64,000 nucleotides of DNA from Serratia sp. H1w (GTDB lineage: Bacteria > Pseudomonadota > Gammaproteobacteria > Enterobacterales > Enterobacteriaceae), in assembly GCF_000633355.1 (NCBI RefSeq), contig NZ_AYMQ01000054.1, positions 1 through 64,000 of the forward strand, read 5' to 3'. This document shows, piece after piece, positions 30,335-42,910 of the stretch. The notes under the pieces are model-generated. The model saw nothing but the letters and a program-made list of their open reading frames with translations. It searched no databases and had not been told where the DNA came from. The position numbers were made by a program, and so were the translations under genes. Each line of letters opens with the position of its first letter. Within the stretch, counting starts at the first letter, position 1.

Positions 30335-31570
30335 TTAACGTACTTTCAGCGGGTCTTCACTGGCCAAACGCTGGTCTTCCGCCTGACAAACAGCAGCGGT
30401 AAACAGCACGTCAGTGGAGGAGTTCAACGCGGTTTCCGCCGAGTCCTGCAACACGCCAATAATAAAGCCGACCGCAACCACCTGCATCGCGATTTCGTTA
30501 GGAATACCGAACATGTTGCACGCCAGCGGGATCAACAGCAGTGAACCACCAGCCACGCCAGATGCGCCACAGGCACAAATCGCAGCTACCACACTCAGCA
30601 ATAGCGCCGTCGGGATATCAACCGGGATGCCCAGCGTATTAACTGCCGCCAGCGTCAGTACGGTGATGGTGATTGCGGCACCCGCCATGTTGATGGTTGC
30701 GCCCAATGGGATGGAAACCGAATAGGTATCTTCATTCAGATTCAGTTTTCTACTCAGCTCCATATTCACTGGGATGTTTGCTGCGGAACTGCGGGTAAAG
30801 AAGGCGGTAACGCCACTTTCACGCAGGCAGGTGAACACCAGCGGATAAGGGTTGCGGCGGATTTTCCACCAAACGATCAGCGGGTTCAGCACCAGCGCTA
30901 CCAGCAGCATGCAGCCAATCAGCACGAACAGCAACTGGGCATAGCCCCACAGCGCGCCAAAGCCGGTTTCCGCCAGTGTCGAAGCTACCAGACCAAAAAT
31001 ACCCAGCGGTGCACAGCGGATCACTGCGCGTACTACCATGGTCACGGCGTGAGACATGTCATTGATCAGCGATTTGGTGGTTTCAGAGGCATGACGTAGC
31101 GCCAGCCCCAAACCAACAGCCCAGGCTAGAATGCCGATATAGTTGGCATTGATCAGCGCATGGAACGGGTTGGCGACCACACTCATCAGCAAGCCTTTGA
31201 TTACTTCAACGATGCCCCCCGGTGGGTTGATATCGGTGGTGCCGACGGCCAGTGCCAGCGTGGAAGGGAACATAAAGCTGATCACCACAGCAGTGAGCGC
31301 GGCGGCAAAGGTACCCAGCAGATAGAGGAACAGGATTGGGCGAATGTTGGTTTTTTGACCCTGCTTATGGTTAGCGATGGAAGCCATGACCAACACCAGT
31401 ACCAGCAGTGGAGCAACGGCCTTTAGAGCACCGACGAACAGTGTACCGAGCAGGCCAATAGCGGCTGCGGCGTCTGGTGAAACCAGTGCCACCATAATGC
31501 CCGCGACCAGGCCGATCATGATTTGCTTAACCAGGCTGCCCTGAGTGATGCGTAGTAATAGTTTATTCAT
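30335..31570 (-). CDS. sstT: Serine/threonine:Na+ symporter SstT
   Basis: 411 aa from the ATG at 31570; 28 upstream codons of open frame are not conserved. Dicarboxylate/amino acid:cation symporter (DAACS) family with eight helices and two re-entrant loops. Signature blocks are [35 protein letters not shown] and [22 protein letters not shown]. It imports serine and threonine with sodium. Monocistronic, convergent with ygjV. Confidence 0.96.
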   Translation of the reverse strand: MNKLLLRITQGSLVKQIMIGLVAGIMVALVSPDAAAAIGLLGTLFVGALKAVAPLLVLVLVMASIANHKQGQKTNIRPILFLYLLGTFAAALTAVVISFMFPSTLALAVGTTDINPPGGIVEVIKGLLMSVVANPFHALINANYIGILAWAVGLGLALRHASETTKSLINDMSHAVTMVVRAVIRCAPLGIFGLVASTLAETGFGALWGYAQLLFVLIGCMLLVALVLNPLIVWWKIRRNPYPLVFTCLRESGVTAFFTRSSAANIPVNMELSRKLNLNEDTYSVSIPLGATINMAGAAITITVLTLAAVNTLGIPVDIPTALLLSVVAAICACGASGVAGGSLLLIPLACNMFGIPNEIAMQVVAVGFIIGVLQDSAETALNSSTDVLFTAAVCQAEDQRLASEDPLKVR

Positions 31571-31863
31571 GTGCTCTTGCGTTTCCGCTCCCTGAGAATG
31601 TGATGTACAGACTGCTGCGCCTCGGCAGAACGATGCCGGGCAACTTATCGTCATATCTGTAACTAAGTGTGTTTGCCAAGTCAGTATTCAGTAAACGATG
31701 GGGGTTGGAAAGGGGGGAAGGTGAAATTCTCTGCACGGATCAATGATTGATAACATGCTGTTTACATTTGTGTGATCACCATAACATTTGGCGTTTAAGG
31801 CTATTTGCCAAATAATCGCGGGGCGTCTAGCGCCCCGACTAATAGATTATGACGTGCTGAGGA

Positions 31864-32595
31864 CTACCCGGCCATCGGCTGGCGAGCCCCAAGGCTGGCG
31901 ACAAAGTCCTGCAGCAACCGTTGGCTGAACGGCGTGTCGCTAACCTGCTGTTGTTTAAGTTGATAGGTTTGCTGATTGGCCGGTTCCAATTCACTGAGCC
32001 AGTTCAGGTAGTGCTGCATGATTGCCCCGTTAAATTCCGGGTGGAATTGGGTGGTCAAGGCGTTATCGCCGTAGCGCAGGATTTGGCAGGCGTCCTGTTG
32101 TGAACGGGCCAGCACTTCGGCTCCGGGCGGCGGAGTCAGCACGCTTTGCGAATGGATCAGGTTAGCTTTGAAGCGCGAAGGCAGGGCGGCTAGACGCTCA
32201 TCATGGTGGGCTGCGGGCAACAGTTCGATATCCAGAGTTCCGACTTCCATGCCCTGTGGGTGATAACCCACCTCGCCGCCCAGGGCATAAGCCAAAAGCT
32301 GGTGGCCATAGCACACGCCAAAGATCGGCAACTTGATGCGCATTGCCTGGCGCAACCACTCTGCCGCCTGCTCGCTCCAGGGTAAGCGTTCGGTCACCAT
32401 CGCGGCTGAGCCGGTGATCACCACGCCGCAATACTCTGCGGGCGATAACGGCGTCTCACCGGCAAGAACGTGCACGATGTGCACACGATCGGTGGCGATG
32501 TTCCCTTGTTGCACAAACATCTGCTCAAAGTTGGCCAGTTCCTGTTGAATGGCTTGTGGCGCATCGCCGGTTTGCATCAACAACAGCGGTTTCAT
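31864..32595 (-). CDS. Class I glutamine amidotransferase-like protein
   Basis: 243 aa, GATase1 (PF00117-type) stand-alone domain. The catalytic triad is visible: Cys95 in FGVCYGHQLLAY, and His185 and Glu187 in TTQFHPEFNG. The N-terminus (MKPLLLMQTGDAPQ) resembles the YfeJ/GuaA-like group of unlinked amidotransferases, which may act as gamma-glutamyl hydrolases; the substrate is unknown. A C-terminal extension of about 45 residues is Gln-rich. One base separates it from the upstream ygjR, so the two are co-transcribed. In E. coli the alx gene sits here instead. Confidence 0.85.
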   Translation of the reverse strand: MKPLLLMQTGDAPQAIQQELANFEQMFVQQGNIATDRVHIVHVLAGETPLSPAEYCGVVITGSAAMVTERLPWSEQAAEWLRQAMRIKLPIFGVCYGHQLLAYALGGEVGYHPQGMEVGTLDIELLPAAHHDERLAALPSRFKANLIHSQSVLTPPPGAEVLARSQQDACQILRYGDNALTTQFHPEFNGAIMQHYLNWLSELEPANQQTYQLKQQQVSDTPFSQRLLQDFVASLGARQPMAG

Positions 32596-32596
32596 T

Positions 32597-33577
32597 TTAT
32601 TCTCCGTCGGCGGGGAACACTACGCCGGTCTGGCGGCGGATCTCGGTCAGCAAACTGGCGACGATCAGGGAATTTTCCAGCCCCACATGCTCGACCTGCT
32701 GTTGTTCCACCAGATCGGCAAATACTTGCGCTTCGTACAGCATGGTATTGATGTGCTGCGGTTGGGTCAGTACCTGGCTATGTTCACCGCGCGGCGTCAG
32801 CACCACGCCTTGGACTTCGGAGATCTTGTCGATCACCAGTGTGCCTTCTTCACCCTGGATCTCACTGGGAATATTCGAGTTGCTGACTTTGGAATGACTG
32901 ATCACGACGTCAAAGTCGCCATAGTTCAGGCACACGCTGCCGTGGGCATCGACCCCGGTATCCAGCAACGTCGCGCTAGCCAATACCGACTGCGGTGCAC
33001 CAAACAGCGCCACGGTGCTGGCCACGCAGTAATAGCCAATGTCCATGATCGAGCCGTTGGAAAAGCGTGGGTTAAAGGTGTTTGGGTTTTCACCAGCCAG
33101 GTAACGCGGATAGCGAGACGAGTATTGGCAATAGTTGATAAACGCCTTACGCAGTTTGCCTATCTTCGGCAACGCCTGTTGCAGAGCGAGGAAATTCGGC
33201 AGATGGGCGCTTTTGAACGCTTCAAACAGCACTACCTGATTTTCCCTTGCGCAGGCCACCAACTGTTCCACTTCGCGCAGATTTGACGCCAGCGGTTTCT
33301 CGCAAATCACATGTTTTTTATGGCTGAGGAACAGCAGCGATTGTTGGCAGTGCAGAGAGTTGGGGCTGGCGATATACACCGCATCAATGACGTCGGATTG
33401 TGCCAACGCTTCCAGCGAGTCAAAGAAATGTTCGACCGGGTAGTTGGCGCCAAATGCCTGCGCCTGTTCAAGCTTGCGCGAATAGATGGCGGTCAGCTTC
33501 ATCTTGCCGCTTTCGTGAGCCGCATCGATAAAACGTTCGGTGATCCAGTTGGTGCCGACAACAGCAAAGCGAATCAT
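32597..33577 (-). CDS. ygjR: Gfo/Idh/MocA-family oxidoreductase YgjR
   Basis: 326 aa. N-terminal NAD(P)-binding Rossmann fold (MIRFAVVGTNWITERF), the family motif CEKPLASNLREVEQ near residue 95, and a C-terminal alpha/beta substrate domain. It matches E. coli YgjR throughout. Cytosolic dehydrogenase of unknown sugar-like substrate. It lies 1 bp upstream of the glutamine amidotransferase gene, probably in one transcript. Confidence 0.93.
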   Translation of the reverse strand: MIRFAVVGTNWITERFIDAAHESGKMKLTAIYSRKLEQAQAFGANYPVEHFFDSLEALAQSDVIDAVYIASPNSLHCQQSLLFLSHKKHVICEKPLASNLREVEQLVACARENQVVLFEAFKSAHLPNFLALQQALPKIGKLRKAFINYCQYSSRYPRYLAGENPNTFNPRFSNGSIMDIGYYCVASTVALFGAPQSVLASATLLDTGVDAHGSVCLNYGDFDVVISHSKVSNSNIPSEIQGEEGTLVIDKISEVQGVVLTPRGEHSQVLTQPQHINTMLYEAQVFADLVEQQQVEHVGLENSLIVASLLTEIRRQTGVVFPADGE

Positions 33578-33666
33578 GGGTGACTCCGATTTCCACAGGA
33601 AGATAGCTTAGGGAACCAGATTATCACGCCGCAAAGGATAGGCGAATATTTGCTTAAAAATGCTGA

Positions 33667-34173
33667 CTATTCATAGAGTTCACCAAACAAGGAAAGATGG
33701 GTCAGATACAGGCGGGTATCAAACTCCAACTGGTGATAGCTGGGTTCCATATGGCAGCACAGGCTGTAGAACGCCTTGTTGTGGTCTTTCTCTTTCAGAT
33801 GCGCCAGTTCGTGGACCACGATCATGCGCAGGAAAGGTTCCGGGGCGTTTTTAAATACCGTCGCTACGCGGATTTCGGCCTTGGCCTTCAGCTTGCCACC
33901 CTGTACCCGGGAAATGGCGGTGTGCAGGCCCAAGGCGTGCTTCATCACCTGGATCTTGCTGTCGTAGGCCACTTTGCTCAGCGGTTGCGCATTGCGTAGG
34001 TACTGATTTTTCAGATCGACGGTAAACTGATAGAGCGACTTGTCGGTCGTGCAGCCGTGCACCTGTGGATAGCGCTGTAGCAAAACCTCGCCCAGCCGCT
34101 GTTGCTGGATGAGTTGTTGCACCTGGATTTGCAGATGATCGGGGTAGCCTTGCAGGTAGCTCAGTTCGGACAT
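33667..34173 (-). CDS. ygjP: YgjP-like metallopeptidase
   Basis: 168 aa, DUF45/YgjP (WLM-like zincin) family. Zinc motif H121-ELAH-x5-H131 (VVHELAHLKEKDHNKAF) with catalytic Glu122, preceded by the conserved AKAEIRVATVFKNAPEPFLRM-type block. A cytosolic zinc peptidase fold; the substrate is unknown. It stands back to back with rlmG (149 bp apart), as in E. coli. Confidence 0.95.
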   Translation of the reverse strand: MSELSYLQGYPDHLQIQVQQLIQQQRLGEVLLQRYPQVHGCTTDKSLYQFTVDLKNQYLRNAQPLSKVAYDSKIQVMKHALGLHTAISRVQGGKLKAKAEIRVATVFKNAPEPFLRMIVVHELAHLKEKDHNKAFYSLCCHMEPSYHQLEFDTRLYLTHLSLFGELYE

Positions 34174-34322
34174 GTTATTCAGTATTCAGTGGTAAACCGG
34201 GGCGAGCATTGTATGACGTTTTGTTGTACAAATCCGCTAAAGGGCAATTAATCCCAAAAAACATTTTACTGTGGAGCGTTTTTAGGGGATAAACAGCCCA
34301 AATTTATCATTCAGGAGGGGCA

Positions 34323-35462
34323 ATGAGCCAACTCGATCTGGGAACACAGCAACTTGAGCTGGAGCGTTATCCCCAACAGGAAGAAGCCACCCAGTTGCAG
34401 GCGTGGGAAGCGGCGGACGAATATCTGCTGCAACAGTTGGACAATGTCGACATCGGCGAACGCCCGGTGCTGATTTTCAACGACAACTTTGGCACGCTGG
34501 TATGTGCACTGCACGGCCATAAGCCTTACAGCATCAGCGATTCTTACATGAGCCAGTTGGCGACCCGCCACAACCTCAAGCTCAATGAACTCGATGTTGA
34601 ACAGGTTACACTGCAAGACAGCCTGGCAGAATTGCCAGCTAACCCGGCGGTCGTTCTGATCCGCATCCCGAAAGCGTTGGCGTTGCTGGAGCAGCAACTG
34701 CGTGCCCTGCGTGACGTAGTCGCCCCCGATACGTTGATCGTGGCCGGTGCTAAAGCGCGTGATGTGCATACCTCGACCATGCAGGTGTTTGAGCGAGTGC
34801 TTGGCCCGACCCGCACCAGCCTGGCCTGGAAAAAGGCGCGTCTGATTTATTGCCAGGTTGCCGACATCGTGCCACCGGCCGCGCCGGAAACCACCGACTG
34901 GTTGCTGGATGATACCGATTGGCTGATCCACAACCACGCCAACGTGTTCTCACGTAGTGGCCTGGATATTGGTGCACGTTTGTTCCTGGAGCACCTGCCG
35001 AAAGAGTTGCAGGGGCATATTGTCGACCTCGGCTGTGGCAACGGCATTATCGGTATGCGTGCCTTGGTGCAGAACCCATTGGCACAGATGACCTTCGTCG
35101 ATGAGTCTTATATGGCGGTGGCTTCCAGCGAACTGAACGTGGCACACAATCTGCCGCAGGATATGGATCGCTGTCAGTTTGAAGTGAACAACTCACTGGC
35201 GGGCATTGAGCGTGAAAGCGTGCAGGCCGTATTGTGCAACCCACCGTTCCACCAGCAGCATGCGATCACCGATCACACCGCCTGGCAGATGTTCTGCGAC
35301 GCCAAGCGCTGCCTGCAAGTGGGTGGTGAGCTATGGATCGTGGGCAACCGCCATCTGGATTACTACCAGAAGCTGAGACGTTTGTTTGGCAACTGCACCA
35401 CGGTGGCTTCCAACCAGAAGTTCTTGATCCTCAAAGCGGTCAAGTCTGGCGCTCGGTATTAA
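34323..35462 (+). CDS. rlmG: 23S rRNA (guanine1835-N2)-methyltransferase RlmG
   Basis: 379 aa. An N-terminal RlmG-specific domain (about 1-190) is followed by a C-terminal methyltransferase domain with the SAM motif [14 protein letters not shown] and catalytic CNPPFHQQH. It adds N2-methyl to G1835 of 23S rRNA on protein-free RNA. The start follows CAGGAGGGGCA. Convergent with fadH over 74 bp containing a GGGCGTA-TACGCCC hairpin (35469-35494). Confidence 0.96.
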   Translation: MSQLDLGTQQLELERYPQQEEATQLQAWEAADEYLLQQLDNVDIGERPVLIFNDNFGTLVCALHGHKPYSISDSYMSQLATRHNLKLNELDVEQVTLQDSLAELPANPAVVLIRIPKALALLEQQLRALRDVVAPDTLIVAGAKARDVHTSTMQVFERVLGPTRTSLAWKKARLIYCQVADIVPPAAPETTDWLLDDTDWLIHNHANVFSRSGLDIGARLFLEHLPKELQGHIVDLGCGNGIIGMRALVQNPLAQMTFVDESYMAVASSELNVAHNLPQDMDRCQFEVNNSLAGIERESVQAVLCNPPFHQQHAITDHTAWQMFCDAKRCLQVGGELWIVGNRHLDYYQKLRRLFGNCTTVASNQKFLILKAVKSGARY

Positions 35463-35468
35463 GTCGGA

Positions 35469-35494
35469 GGGCGTAGCGTGTAATGCATACGCCC
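35469..35494. terminator. Hairpin between convergent rlmG and fadH
   Basis: GGGCGTA-N12-TACGCCC seven bases after the rlmG stop, without a clean T-run. Possible bidirectional terminator or decayed repeat. Confidence 0.4.
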
Positions 35495-35536
35495 AACCTC
35501 TTGGGGTCAGTTCACATGCTGCGCCCTTCTAGATAA

Positions 35537-37699
<2,163 letters not shown>

Positions 37700-37836
37700 C
37701 TACCATCTGCTCGCTTTACTCTTTTCTCTTTGCGGAGCCATTACCGAAAATGAACAACCACACCTGCTGATATCTGGCCCTATAGCGCGCACGCCTGTGC
37801 CGTATGGGGATGTTTTGATTTCATTCAGGAGTGCTT

Positions 37837-39456
37837 ATGGCTCATTTTGCGCAGTCCCCTTATTTCGTGTTACATCAATTAATCTGTCAGTTTGCCAATG
37901 GCGAAACGCTGTTTGGCCCGCTTAACCTGGCCGTTGAACAGCTGCACTGCGGCTTGGTGGGGCGTAACGGCGTGGGGAAAACCCGCCTGCTACGTCTGAT
38001 TGCCGGCTTGGATCAACCCGCGTCAGGGCATATTGAGACTCATGCCTCGTGTGCCTATGTGGCGCAGCAGCCGCATATCGCTGAGCAAACTACGTTGGCG
38101 GAATTGTTGGGCTACGGCGAGGTTTTTGCTGCCCAGGCTCGCCTTGAGCAGGGCTATCCTCAGCTAAACGACATCGATCGTCTTGAAGGTCAATGGGATC
38201 TGGCAGATCGCCTGAGCGCCGCCTTTGTGGCGGCGGGATTGCCCGCTTTTGATCCGCTGCGGCCAGCCAGCGATCTGAGTGGCGGTGAACGGATGCGTGC
38301 GGCACTGTGTGGCGCGTTACTGACGGGGGCAGACTTCCTGTTGCTGGATGAACCGACCAACCATCTCGATACCACCGGTCGTGAATGGCTGTATCAGCAA
38401 CTGGCACAGTGGCATGGCGGTCTGTTGATTGCCAGCCACGATCGGCAACTGCTGGCACGCATGCAGCGGATTGTTGAACTGACCCCCGATGCACTGCGCA
38501 GCTATGGCGGCAATTATCATGATTACCACCGTCAGCGTGAGCAAGAGCAACAGGCGGCACGTGCCCAACTGGAGCATGCCGCGCTGGAAAGACGCCGCGT
38601 CCGTGCCCGCCAGCAAAGAGAGCATGATAACTATCAGCGCCATTCCGCCCGTACGCTGAGAACCGTCGACTCGCTGAGTATCGCTTCTTTTGAGAAAGTT
38701 GCCCTCAAGGGAGCTGCCCGCGACACCATGGGCACCCTGCGTAAACAGCATCAGGGGCAAAAGAACACGCTGAATGAGGCGGTGCGCGAGGCTCGGGAGC
38801 GGGTAGAGGAAGATAACCCGGTGATGTTGACCTTACCGGGTAGCACGGTGGCGGCAGGTAAGCAGGTGTTGGTGCTGGAGCGGCTGCAACTGCCGTTTAT
38901 CTCCTTGCCGCCGCTCGATTGGCGGATGGATGGTCCGATGCGTGTTGCCATCACCGGCCCGAACGGTTGTGGTAAATCTACGTTGCTGAAGGTGATCCTG
39001 GGGCAACTGGCGGCGGCCGCGGGTCATTGCTATTGCTCGGTATCGCTGGCCTATCTCGATCAAAACCTTACCCAGCTCGACCTGACGTGCTCGGTGGTCG
39101 AACATCTGGGTTTACAGGATACCCCGCTGGCCGAAGGAGCGTTACGTAGCCAACTGGCTCAGTTGCAACTGAATGCTGAGCGGGTACAACTGCCCTTGGC
39201 GGCATTGAGCGGCGGAGAGCGGTTGAAAGCAGCGCTGGCCTGCGTGCTGTGGCGGCGGGAGCCTGCGCAACTCTTGTTGCTCGATGAACCGACCAACCAT
39301 TTGGATCTGGCCTCTGCGCAGGCGATTGAGGCGGCTTTGGCGGAATTCCCTGGAGCGATGTTGGTGGTATCGCACGATGAGGACTTCTTGCAGGCGCTAC
39401 GCTTGACCCATCGTTTGGCCTGGACTGCGCAGGGTTGGTGCTTTCAGGCTACCTGA
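37837..39456 (+). CDS. ABC-F family ATPase
   Basis: 539 aa from the ATG at 37837 (CAGGAGTGCTT upstream; a GTG two codons earlier is possible). Two ABC domains with no membrane segments. Walker A 42-49 (GRNGVGKT) and 374-381 (GPNGCGKS); signatures LSGGERMRAAL and LSGGERLKAAL; Walker B FLLLDEPTNHLD and LLLLDEPTNHLD. The inter-domain linker (about 225-320) is charged and helical, the P-site tRNA interaction motif of ABC-F translation factors. ABC-F proteins work at the ribosome E site. It is none of EttA, Uup, YbiT or YheS as far as I can tell; a role in translation or antibiotic protection is inference. Confidence 0.88.
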   Translation: MAHFAQSPYFVLHQLICQFANGETLFGPLNLAVEQLHCGLVGRNGVGKTRLLRLIAGLDQPASGHIETHASCAYVAQQPHIAEQTTLAELLGYGEVFAAQARLEQGYPQLNDIDRLEGQWDLADRLSAAFVAAGLPAFDPLRPASDLSGGERMRAALCGALLTGADFLLLDEPTNHLDTTGREWLYQQLAQWHGGLLIASHDRQLLARMQRIVELTPDALRSYGGNYHDYHRQREQEQQAARAQLEHAALERRRVRARQQREHDNYQRHSARTLRTVDSLSIASFEKVALKGAARDTMGTLRKQHQGQKNTLNEAVREARERVEEDNPVMLTLPGSTVAAGKQVLVLERLQLPFISLPPLDWRMDGPMRVAITGPNGCGKSTLLKVILGQLAAAAGHCYCSVSLAYLDQNLTQLDLTCSVVEHLGLQDTPLAEGALRSQLAQLQLNAERVQLPLAALSGGERLKAALACVLWRREPAQLLLLDEPTNHLDLASAQAIEAALAEFPGAMLVVSHDEDFLQALRLTHRLAWTAQGWCFQAT

Positions 39457-39513
39457 GGGGCGAAGCGGGGGAGTTTTAGGTATACTTAGGGCAATTTTGT
39501 TAGGTTTGAGACA

Positions 39514-41226
39514 ATGACTATGACTCCAGTGGCAACAGCAGCCGAGGTAATTTATTACAACGGCACTATCTTCACCGCCGATGCGGAAAGCCGTGTTTGT
39601 AGCGCGTTGGCGATAGGGCAGGGATACATTCTTGCGGTAGGGACTGATGAGCAGGTGCTTGCGCTGGCAACACCCACCACCGAACGCATCGACTTGCACG
39701 GCAAAATGATGATGCCGGGCCTGATCGATAGCCATATGCACCCGTTCTGGGGCGGCAAACAGCTCAAGGGCTGTAGCTTGCACTATGCGGCGCTGACGGC
39801 CGAGCAGACCTTGCAGCACATTCAGAACCATCTGGATAAATATCCGGCTGGCGATGACGAATGGTTGACGGTACGTGCCTGGCAGCGTCAGGCAATGATC
39901 CCAGTCGGCGCGGACATGAGCCGTGCACTGTTGGACTCTCTCAACACACGCCGCCCGGTGGCACTGTTCGCTAATGACTGCCACACGCTCGCGGCCAACA
40001 GCCGTGCGCTGGAGATGCTGGGTATTGATGAAAATACGCCTGTGCCGCCAGATGGCAAAATCGCTCGCGATGCCAATGGTCAACTGACCGGCATCCTGGA
40101 AGATGCTCCGGCGATGCGTGCCTTCGACAGCATTCCTTCCGGCACGGCAGAACAGAACGTGCAGGTGGCGGCTCATGTGCAACAGGTGTTGCATGAGCAG
40201 GGCGTCACCACGGTGATGGATACCCGCGTGTTTGCGGAACAGCTTGAAGCTTTCGCGGTATTGCGCGGTCGCGGTGAGCTGACACTGCGCGTCTTGGGTG
40301 CCAAAGAAGTGACCCCAGATAGCGTGCAGGGGCCGGAAGATGCTGCCCGTGCGGTACAGGAAATCGTCGCCTTTGCCGAACAGTGGAGCAAGCAAGAGTG
40401 GACGCCGCAGGCCGGGATCTCGGTTGGCCATCTCAAGCTGTTTGTGGATGGCGTTTTGCAGCCACCGACCATGACGGCGGCGCTGTTAGAGCCTTACCGC
40501 GAGCATCATGGCGAGGCCAAGGGTGAGCGCTATGGCGATCTCTACTTCACCACGCCGGTGCTGAACGCACTGATTGTCGAGTGTGGCCGCGCTGGCCTGC
40601 ACCCGCATACCCATACGGTAGGTGACGGGGCGATTGAGCAGGTGCTGGATGCGGTTGAACTGATGCGTGCGGCCTGCCCTGGCAAGGATATCCGCCCAGG
40701 GTTGGCACATAACGAACTGGTTGCGCCGCACCAATATGCGCGTTTTGCTTCATTGGAGGCTACCGCGGTGCTGTCGTTCCAGTGGGCCGGTTTACCGGGC
40801 GTGCTGATCGATGAAGAGCGCGAGATGTTGGGTGAGGCACGCTTCCCGCATCTGGAGCCTGCGGCCCGCTTCCTGGATGCCGGTGCGCGCCTGGCCTATG
40901 GCAGCGACTGGCCGATCGATCGCCTGGATGAGTGGTATAACCTACAGGTCGGTATGACTCGCCGCGCCTGGGATAGCGAAGGCAATCCTGCCGGTCCACG
41001 TCTGGACAACGATCGCGATCTGACCCTGATCGAAACGCTGCGCGCAGCCACCATCGATGCGGCCTATATGATTGCCAAAGAGCAGTACATTGGCTCGCTG
41101 GAAGTGGGGAAATTTGCCGACGCGATTGTCCTGCACCATAATCTGTTTGAGCAACCGGCAGAGAAACTGTACCAAACCCGTATCGAGCGTACTTTGGTCG
41201 GCGGGAAGATTAGCTACCAGTCCTGA
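39514..41226 (+). CDS. YtcJ-like amidohydrolase (Amidohydro_3)
   Basis: 570 aa. Metal-dependent amidohydrolase of the YtcJ/N-substituted formamide deformylase type. A small beta-sandwich (residues 1-65) is followed by the barrel with DSHMHPFW (near 75), GHLKLFVDG (near 310), HPHTHTVGDGAI, LAHNELVAP and the late aspartate YGSDWPID. No signal peptide, so cytosolic. Substrate unknown. It follows the ABC-F gene by 57 bp and may be co-transcribed; a perfect palindromic terminator follows. A second ATG two codons in is an alternative start. Confidence 0.85.
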   Translation: MTMTPVATAAEVIYYNGTIFTADAESRVCSALAIGQGYILAVGTDEQVLALATPTTERIDLHGKMMMPGLIDSHMHPFWGGKQLKGCSLHYAALTAEQTLQHIQNHLDKYPAGDDEWLTVRAWQRQAMIPVGADMSRALLDSLNTRRPVALFANDCHTLAANSRALEMLGIDENTPVPPDGKIARDANGQLTGILEDAPAMRAFDSIPSGTAEQNVQVAAHVQQVLHEQGVTTVMDTRVFAEQLEAFAVLRGRGELTLRVLGAKEVTPDSVQGPEDAARAVQEIVAFAEQWSKQEWTPQAGISVGHLKLFVDGVLQPPTMTAALLEPYREHHGEAKGERYGDLYFTTPVLNALIVECGRAGLHPHTHTVGDGAIEQVLDAVELMRAACPGKDIRPGLAHNELVAPHQYARFASLEATAVLSFQWAGLPGVLIDEEREMLGEARFPHLEPAARFLDAGARLAYGSDWPIDRLDEWYNLQVGMTRRAWDSEGNPAGPRLDNDRDLTLIETLRAATIDAAYMIAKEQYIGSLEVGKFADAIVLHHNLFEQPAEKLYQTRIERTLVGGKISYQS

Positions 41227-41240
41227 TCAGGATCCCAAAG

Positions 41241-41270
41241 TAGGGGCGCAGCATGCTGCGCCCGTTTTTT
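41241..41270 (+). terminator. Terminator built from the GGGGCGC palindrome
   Basis: Perfect 20-bp palindrome GGGCGCAGCATGCTGCGCCC (41244-41263) followed by GTTTTTT. It ends the amidohydrolase transcript and belongs to the repeat type also seen near 11726 and 22168. Confidence 0.85.
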
Positions 41271-41482
41271 ACCGCTTTACTGATTAAAGAAACAATAAAG
41301 CAACGGGTTGCGATCCAGTTTTTTACCTATCGCCACCTAGTTGCTTGAAAGCCGATTGTTAGCTTCCCCGGCAGCCTTTCTTGTGCCAGAATCCGTCCCC
41401 TTGTTTTTGTCCGCAGCGAATAAAATAGCCTATTGGGATTGGCCCTAAATAGCGCTGAGCTGTGCCAGGAGATGATACGGTA

Positions 41483-42823
41483 ATGCCGCAAAATATTCGG
41501 TTGCAACGAGTTCTTAAAACCCCCGCCCTGGTCGCGTTTGGCCTTGCCTATATGGTGCCACTGGGCGTATTTACCACCTACGGTCAGGTTACCGTGTTAA
41601 GCAAGGGCCACTTGCCCATCGCTTATCTGGTTACCATCGTGACCATCCTGTTTACCGCCCTGAGCTATTGCCGGATGACCAACGCCATGCCGCTGGCAGG
41701 TTCGGCCTATTCGTACGTACAGCGCAGCTTTGGGGGGAAAACCGGTTTCCTGGTAGGTTGGGCGCAGATCCTCGATTATCTGTTCCTGCCGATGCTTAAC
41801 TATCTGGTTTTAGGTATCTTCTTGCACGAGGCATTCCCGTCGATCCCTGCTTACGTGTTTATTCTTGGTTCCATCGCCAGCGTCAGCGCGCTGAATATTC
41901 TCGGGGTGCGCCTGCTGAGCTCGGTGAACTTCACGCTGATCGCCTTGCAGATGGTATTTATCGTACTGTTTATCGTCTTGGCGTTCAGCGAGGCCGATCT
42001 TAGCCCGGCATCAATGATGAAACCGCTGCTGGTGGATGCCGGTGACTTTTCTGGCTTGATCGCCGGGGCTGCGGTGCTATGTCTGGCCTTCCTGGGTTTT
42101 GACGCCATTGCAACCATGGCCGAAGAGGCCGCTGACGCCAAGCGCACGCTGCCGCGCGCGATCCTGATCACCGTGATCTGTGCCGGTGCCATCTTTGTTG
42201 CCGTCTCCTACGCGGCGCATCTGGCCTATCCCGATTGGCAAGCGCTGATCCCGCATCAGGACACAGCCAGCCTGATTATCTCCGAGCACGTGGGCGGCAA
42301 GTGGATGTACAACTTCTTTATGGCCACTTACCTCACCGGGGTATATGCCTCTTCCATGTCGGCACAAACTGGCGTCTCACGTATCTTCTACGCCATGGGG
42401 CGTGAGGGCGTGCTGCCGCGCAAAGTGTTCTTCCACCTCCATCCGCGTTTCCGCACCCCGTGGCGCGCGATTGTGTTTGTCGCCATCATCTCTCTGCTGG
42501 CGTTGTGGATGGATTTGAGCATGGTGGTATCGATGATCAGCTTTGGCGCACTGGGGGCGTTCACCTTCGTTAACCTCAGCGTGATCAAACATTTCCTGAT
42601 TAACCAGAAACGCCGTGGGCTGAACGCGATGTTCAAATACGGTCTGCTGCCGCTGATTGGTTTTGGCATGTCGGTGTGGCTGTGGTTCAACCTGGATCCT
42701 GAAGCGCTGAAGGTGGGCTTTGCCTGGATGTTTGTCGGCTTTATTTATCTGCTGTGGCTGACCAAGGGGATGCGTCAGGATCCACCGGCCACCCAGGATG
42801 ATATTTCTCATCTGCTGGATTGA
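41483..42823 (+). CDS. APC-family permease, PuuP-like (putrescine or amino acid)
   Basis: 446 aa from the ATG at 41483 (AGGAG 11 bp upstream; a GTG 7 codons earlier is the alternative). Twelve predicted helices of the amino acid-polyamine-organocation superfamily. N-terminal LAYMVPLGVFTTYGQV, then AGSAYSYVQRSFGG and GWAQILDYLFLPMLNYL, and FLGFDAIATMAEEAADAKR: the pattern of E. coli PuuP. A transporter for putrescine or a related amine fits, because GABA catabolic genes follow. The true substrate is unproven. Two long palindromes separate it from the convergent MocR gene. Confidence 0.8.
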   Translation: MPQNIRLQRVLKTPALVAFGLAYMVPLGVFTTYGQVTVLSKGHLPIAYLVTIVTILFTALSYCRMTNAMPLAGSAYSYVQRSFGGKTGFLVGWAQILDYLFLPMLNYLVLGIFLHEAFPSIPAYVFILGSIASVSALNILGVRLLSSVNFTLIALQMVFIVLFIVLAFSEADLSPASMMKPLLVDAGDFSGLIAGAAVLCLAFLGFDAIATMAEEAADAKRTLPRAILITVICAGAIFVAVSYAAHLAYPDWQALIPHQDTASLIISEHVGGKWMYNFFMATYLTGVYASSMSAQTGVSRIFYAMGREGVLPRKVFFHLHPRFRTPWRAIVFVAIISLLALWMDLSMVVSMISFGALGAFTFVNLSVIKHFLINQKRRGLNAMFKYGLLPLIGFGMSVWLWFNLDPEALKVGFAWMFVGFIYLLWLTKGMRQDPPATQDDISHLLD

Positions 42824-42832
42824 TGAGTTCGC

Positions 42833-42887
42833 AGCCCCCTCACCCCAACCCTCTCCCCAAAAAGGAGAGGGTTGGGGTGAGGGGGCT
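42833..42887. repeat. Long palindromic repeat, 24-bp perfect arms
   Basis: Arms 42833-42856 and 42864-42887 are perfectly complementary (AGCCCCCTCACCCCAACC...), separated by the 7-base loop CCAAAAA. It starts 9 bp after the permease stop. Confidence 0.95.
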
Positions 42888-42910
42888 GGGGTCAAGCACG
42901 GAAGTCAATT

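Noticed and set aside
37837-39456. ABC transporter ATPase subunit
   Set aside because: Two fused ABC domains, no membrane partner gene and the ABC-F linker indicate a ribosome-associated ABC-F protein.
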